Source: Alteromonadaceae bacterium M269 (GTDB lineage Bacteria > Pseudomonadota > Gammaproteobacteria > Enterobacterales > Alteromonadaceae). From it: 64,000 nucleotides of DNA. Below are positions 63,587-64,000 of the stretch, one piece after another (the stretch's first letter is position 1; every line of letters begins with the position of its first letter). The notes under the pieces were generated by a model. It saw only the letters and a list, made by a program, of their open reading frames with translations. It did not search any database and was not told the origin of the DNA. Made by a program: the position numbers and the translations under genes. Where the stretch lies: the NCBI GenBank assembly GCA_004353515.1, contig SMNZ01000001.1, forward strand, positions 124,001 through 188,000, given 5' to 3'.

Positions 63587-64000
63587 TCAGGATAGCTCTT
63601 GTGATTCAGTATTTACTGTTTTCTCAAAAGCTTGCTCTTCCTGCTTTTGTCCGGCATCTGGATCATTGAAGATTGCTTCATCAAACTCACCTTCGCTCTT
63701 AGCAACTATAGTCGCAACAACACAGTCACCGGTAATATTGACTGCGGTGCGAACCATATCAAGCAATCTATCCACGCCGATAATGAGTGCAATACCTTCA
63801 ACCGGCAAATTAACTTGCTGAAGAACAAGCGCTAGCATAATAAGTCCAACACCAGGAACACCTGCTGTTCCAATAGAAGCGAGCGTTGCCGTTAGTATCA
63901 CCATTAAGTAGTCAGCAACAGACAAGTCGATACCATAGACTTGCGCAATGAACACGGTTGCTACGCCCTGCATGATAGCAGTGCCATCCATATTAATAGT
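63587..64000 (-). CDS. DAACS-family sodium/dicarboxylate (glutamate) symporter, C-terminal part
   Basis: Incomplete at the right edge: the frame continues beyond 64000. About 138 residues seen, starting TINMDGT, which is the SLC1 NMDGT signature with sodium- and substrate-binding residues, then LTATLASIGTAGVPGVGLIMLALVLQQVNLPVEGIALIIGVDRLLDMVRTAVNITGD with the helical hairpin 2 and helix 8 Asp/Arg. A soluble, acidic tail of about 40 residues ends the protein. Near hut genes, but on the opposite strand. Confidence 0.93.
   Translation of the reverse strand, partial: TINMDGTAIMQGVATVFIAQVYGIDLSVADYLMVILTATLASIGTAGVPGVGLIMLALVLQQVNLPVEGIALIIGVDRLLDMVRTAVNITGDCVVATIVAKSEGEFDEAIFNDPDAGQKQEEQAFEKTVNTESQELS

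Overview
The window is ordinary-looking chromosome of a marine-type gammaproteobacterium. The low-to-mid G+C, the neighbourhood gltX–tRNA-Ala–tRNA-Glu, and families common in Alteromonadales and relatives (DUF2989 and DUF3718 proteins, the 479-residue GAPDH, a Pla-1/VolA-type lipase, DUF349 with YeaC, a ppsR/ppsA divergent pair) suggest Alteromonadales or a close neighbour such as Kangiellaceae. I cannot name a genus from the sequence alone. No prophage, CRISPR array, insertion sequence with a transposase, or defence island is visible. Coding density is high, and most genes are housekeeping or conserved genes of unknown function. Layout: 1-8.5 kb holds an M20 amidohydrolase (allantoate amidohydrolase type) behind the tail of another gene, a receiver-TPR protein whose phosphorylation-site Asp is Ser, two small tandem secreted proteins, a beta-hydroxyacid dehydrogenase, an MBL hydrolase, a MAPEG protein and a DUF2989 lipoprotein. 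8.5-14 kb holds long-form GAPDH, a membrane-anchored thioredoxin-like protein, a cytosolic-carboxypeptidase-like M14 enzyme and an AGCS sodium:amino-acid symporter with an extra soluble insert. 14-20 kb is a tight plus-strand run: zinc ribbon protein, YeaC, DUF349 protein, MoeA, DusC. 20-25.5 kb has tesA divergent from ybbA-ybbP, then yfcH-like and folX. 25.9-29 kb has an AI-2E-family permease, gltX and a tRNA-Ala/tRNA-Glu/tRNA-Glu operon. 29-34.4 kb has a MarR regulator with a DUF4442 hotdog protein, a DUF2461 protein, and the divergent ppsR and ppsA. 34.8-43.3 kb has an RND pump (adaptor and permease), a YdiJ-type FAD/Fe-S dehydrogenase and small proteins. 43.3-48.7 kb has a class III nucleotide cyclase followed by ribosomal oxygenase roxA, then grxA, a rhomboid protease and small secreted proteins. 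48.9-57 kb has glnS, a second MAPEG protein, an HTH/lipoprotein pair, YciK, a large lipase lipoprotein and SohB. 56.9-63.1 kb is a complete histidine utilisation locus: hutG-hutI leftward and hutC-hutU-hutH rightward around a HutC-type palindrome. The end has a DUF2200 protein and the C-terminal part of a DAACS dicarboxylate/amino-acid symporter. How the genes work together: HutH, HutU, HutI and HutG would convert histidine to glutamate plus formamide under the HutC repressor; PpsA is controlled post-translationally by the adjacent PpsR; YbbA/YbbP form an ABC system next to the periplasmic esterase TesA. The most distinctive non-coding content is two families of short dispersed repeats. One is a MITE-like element with about 28-bp terminal inverted repeats: full copies at 4493-4789 and 25538-25801, and a short internally deleted copy at 31817-31959 in the ppsR/ppsA intergenic region. 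The other is a roughly 128-bp element at 5829-5956 and 13822-13949. The first MITE copy carries six exact copies of a 7-bp tandem repeat. The leading candidates for something new are these repeats, the pseudo-receiver TPR protein, the AGCS insert, the ppsR/ppsA palindromes and a Cys in the metal site of HutG. None of them amounts to a clear new multi-gene system.
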